Of a DNA stretch of 64,000 bases, positions 62,355 through 64,000 are shown one piece after another. The notes below the pieces were generated by a model. The model saw nothing but the letters and a program-made list of their open reading frames with translations, was not told where the DNA came from and did no database searches. The DNA lies in assembly GCF_001649575.2 (NCBI RefSeq), contig NC_051440.1:21185266-21249265 (forward strand), in the 5' to 3' direction. A program made the position numbers and the translations under genes. The stretch is from Kryptolebias marmoratus (taxonomy: Eukaryota; Chordata; Actinopteri; Cyprinodontiformes; Rivulidae). Each line of letters opens with the position of its first letter. Within the stretch, counting starts at the first letter, position 1.

Positions 62355-62535
62355 TTTATATATGCTGCGCTGGTTAAGTGTCCCTCACAAGAGTCACAGT
62401 CATGTTTATTAGATTTTTGTGCCATGCTTTTATTGTTCAACATCTCTTCTTTTGATCTCTTTTGTAATTTCTTTCCTGCTGCAGCAATAGGAATTTTCCC
62501 ACTGAGGGACAATTAAATTATCATTTCATTCTAAA
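62355..62535 (+). mobile_element. LINE 3' tail fragment
   Basis: GGAATTTTCCCACTGAGGGA then CAATTAAATTATC at about 62490-62525 is a decayed form of the ...TTTCCC..TGGGACTAATAAAGGATTATC tail of L2-like fish LINEs. TTTGATCTCTTTTGTAATTT upstream fits the same 3' UTR. Confidence 0.5.
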
Positions 62536-63360
62536 TAAGCTTGAGCTTTTTGGAAGAAAAGAGACAAATGGAAACTTTGGGGAAACCTGCTGTGCTCTAA
62601 CAAAAAGTACAACCTGAAACTTTTGTTTTTTATTTCTACCTCCATAGAGTGCCACACCAGCTGCTGGACTGAAATGAAAACTGTAATTATATTTGACTGA
62701 ACAATGAAGTACAGGAAACTGGCTTTTCTGGTAAATAAGTCTCCAAAAATTGTGCTATTAAGGGGGCAAAGACCATGAGAGCCATGTCTCCAACTGTGAT
62801 AGAAATGTAGTTTTTTTGTCTTTCCACTACCTTTTCTAGCAATTTTATTTTCACTTTGTCTTCAAAGGATTCATTCAAAATACTCATTACATGCCTGATT
62901 TATATTCAGCTTTTTTCAATTTGCAGCTACAGCAGAGTAGTTCTTGCCTCCTCGAGTGTTGAATTAAACATTTTTGAAGTTTTTTTTTGCTTTGCTTTTA
63001 AAGACAAGGGCTTTCCAGTAACACTGATAGGCAGCACTGATCCCTGATCAGTGCATCTGTTCAGCCAAGAAGGGCTGCAAACGGCAGCAGGTGCTCTGGA
63101 CTGATGAGGCAAAATGTGAGATGTTTGGCTTGAGCAGAAGGCGATGTGAAGAGCCGAAGAGCAGCGGCTGCCAGCAATAGTGAAACATCAAGGTCAAAGT
63201 TCCTCGCAAATTTGTGGCTGCATTTCTGCAAATGGAATTGATGAATTGATGCTCTTTAAAGAGCAAAGAGGGGTAATACAAATCATTTAATTGACTTAAA
63301 TTGCATTGATAATTATCAGCAAGGGCCAAACGCAAAAGGAGCAATAATGTTTTTACTCAT

Positions 63361-63861
63361 GTCTGTGAACAAATGTTTATAAAACTCTCAGAAAGTAATA
63401 TTTGTGTGGTCATCTACAACTGATTAACTTCTGGAGTTATCCTGATTCCCGATGGCCGCCACAGCAGAGAAATCTTAAGTGCAAGAATGACTAAAACTGA
63501 AATAAACTCTTCTGTCTGTTAGCAAAATATCTTATGAACCACTGGATGGACTTTAATGAAACGTTCAGAAACCAACCAGTGAAAGTACATCTATAATTGA
63601 TTAACTTTTGAACTCAGCCATTTCAAGATGGCTGCCACAGCCAAGTGACCTTATAAAAGCACAAAAATGGCTTACAGGCAATTTTACAAATAATCAGCTA
63701 AAATCTGAGGAGGAAGTAGCTGAGCATCATCACAAACCCATACTTTATGAGCAATATATTACAATAACTTTGGCATAACCTGTTGGAGTCCACCCTGTTT
63801 GTCTGTTAGCAAAATATCTCATGGATCAGTGGACAGATTTTAGTGATACTCTCAGAAAGTA
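63361..63861 (-). repeat. Family A repeat, copy 11, cut by a MITE
   Basis: Parts of three modules follow one another. GTCTGTTAGCAAAATATCTT (about 63514) and GTCTGTTAGCAAAATATCTC (63801) are 287 bp apart, and a first partial module lies at 63385-63510. AAGATGGCTGCCACAGCCAA is near 63624. The third module ends at the MITE boundary TA (63860-63861). Confidence 0.87.
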
Positions 63862-64000
63862 CAGGTGCTGGTCATAAAATTAGAATATCATGAAAAAGTA
63901 GATTGATTTCAGTAATTCCATTTAAAAAGTGAAACTTGTATATTATATTCATACATTACATACAAACTCATATATTTCAAATGTTTATTTTGTTTAATTT
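63862..64000. mobile_element. Tc1-type MITE, left end, runs off the window
   Basis: It starts after a TA with CAGGTGCTGGTCATAAAATT and continues AGAATATCATGAAAAAGTAG, the well-known terminus of a fish Tc1-type MITE. It cuts off the last module of family A copy 11. The other end lies beyond 64000. Confidence 0.82.

Larger units (their letters stand above)
59798..64000 (-). other. mlycd intron 1 (visible part)
   Basis: No reading frame resembling the roughly 500-nt first exon of malonyl-CoA decarboxylase was seen. The stretch holds a CA microsatellite (60361-60384), two family A repeats (about 61930-62190 and 63361-63860), a LINE 3' tail (about 62355-62535) and a Tc1-type MITE end at 63862. 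The rest is AT-rich sequence in which I recognise nothing. Confidence 0.75.

Overview
The window looks like nuclear DNA from a teleost fish. It is AT-rich and CpG-poor, its one recognisable protein-coding gene has vertebrate exon-intron structure, and it carries old transposon families that I know from ray-finned fishes: RTE/Rex3-like and L2/Rex1-like LINEs, Penelope-like GIY-YIG remnants, a tRNA-derived SINE, Tc1/mariner-type and hAT-like MITEs. The lineage within teleosts is not certain; a percomorph such as a killifish relative is only a guess from repeat style. There are no bacterial operons, CRISPR arrays, rRNA genes or convincing stand-alone tRNA genes.

The only gene I can support is mlycd (malonyl-CoA decarboxylase), on the minus strand. 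Its last four coding exons lie at 59797-59685, 57172-57016, 56622-56470 and 50157-49612. All have consensus splice sites, consistent phases, conserved catalytic motifs and a C-terminal SKL peroxisomal signal. They encode 322 residues. Exon 1 (N-terminal part and mitochondrial presequence) is not in the 4.2 kb of intron 1 visible here and probably lies beyond 64000.

Positions 1 to about 49.6 kb, downstream of mlycd, form a gene-poor stretch with no exon I can recognise. It is filled with unique AT-rich DNA and dispersed repeats. The dominant one, called family A here, is a composite repeat with at least 11 copies in both orientations. It is built from reiterated modules of roughly 180-350 bp, has a palindromic end, and often has a CA-rich opposite end. 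Three copies are themselves interrupted by MITEs, two of these with target-site duplications that can be read. A second dispersed repeat, family B, occurs at 30.65-31.02 kb and again in mlycd intron 4, where a 2.1 kb L2/Rex1-like LINE has split it.

Tandem structures include a diverged 40-bp minisatellite at two loci 3.6 kb apart, a CpG-rich 32-bp array near 30.4 kb, a perfect 24-bp inverted repeat near 7.9 kb, and several microsatellites, one an 80-bp AT tract 43 bp from the mlycd exon 2 splice donor. Boundaries of repeats were read by eye and are approximate unless a target-site duplication is stated.
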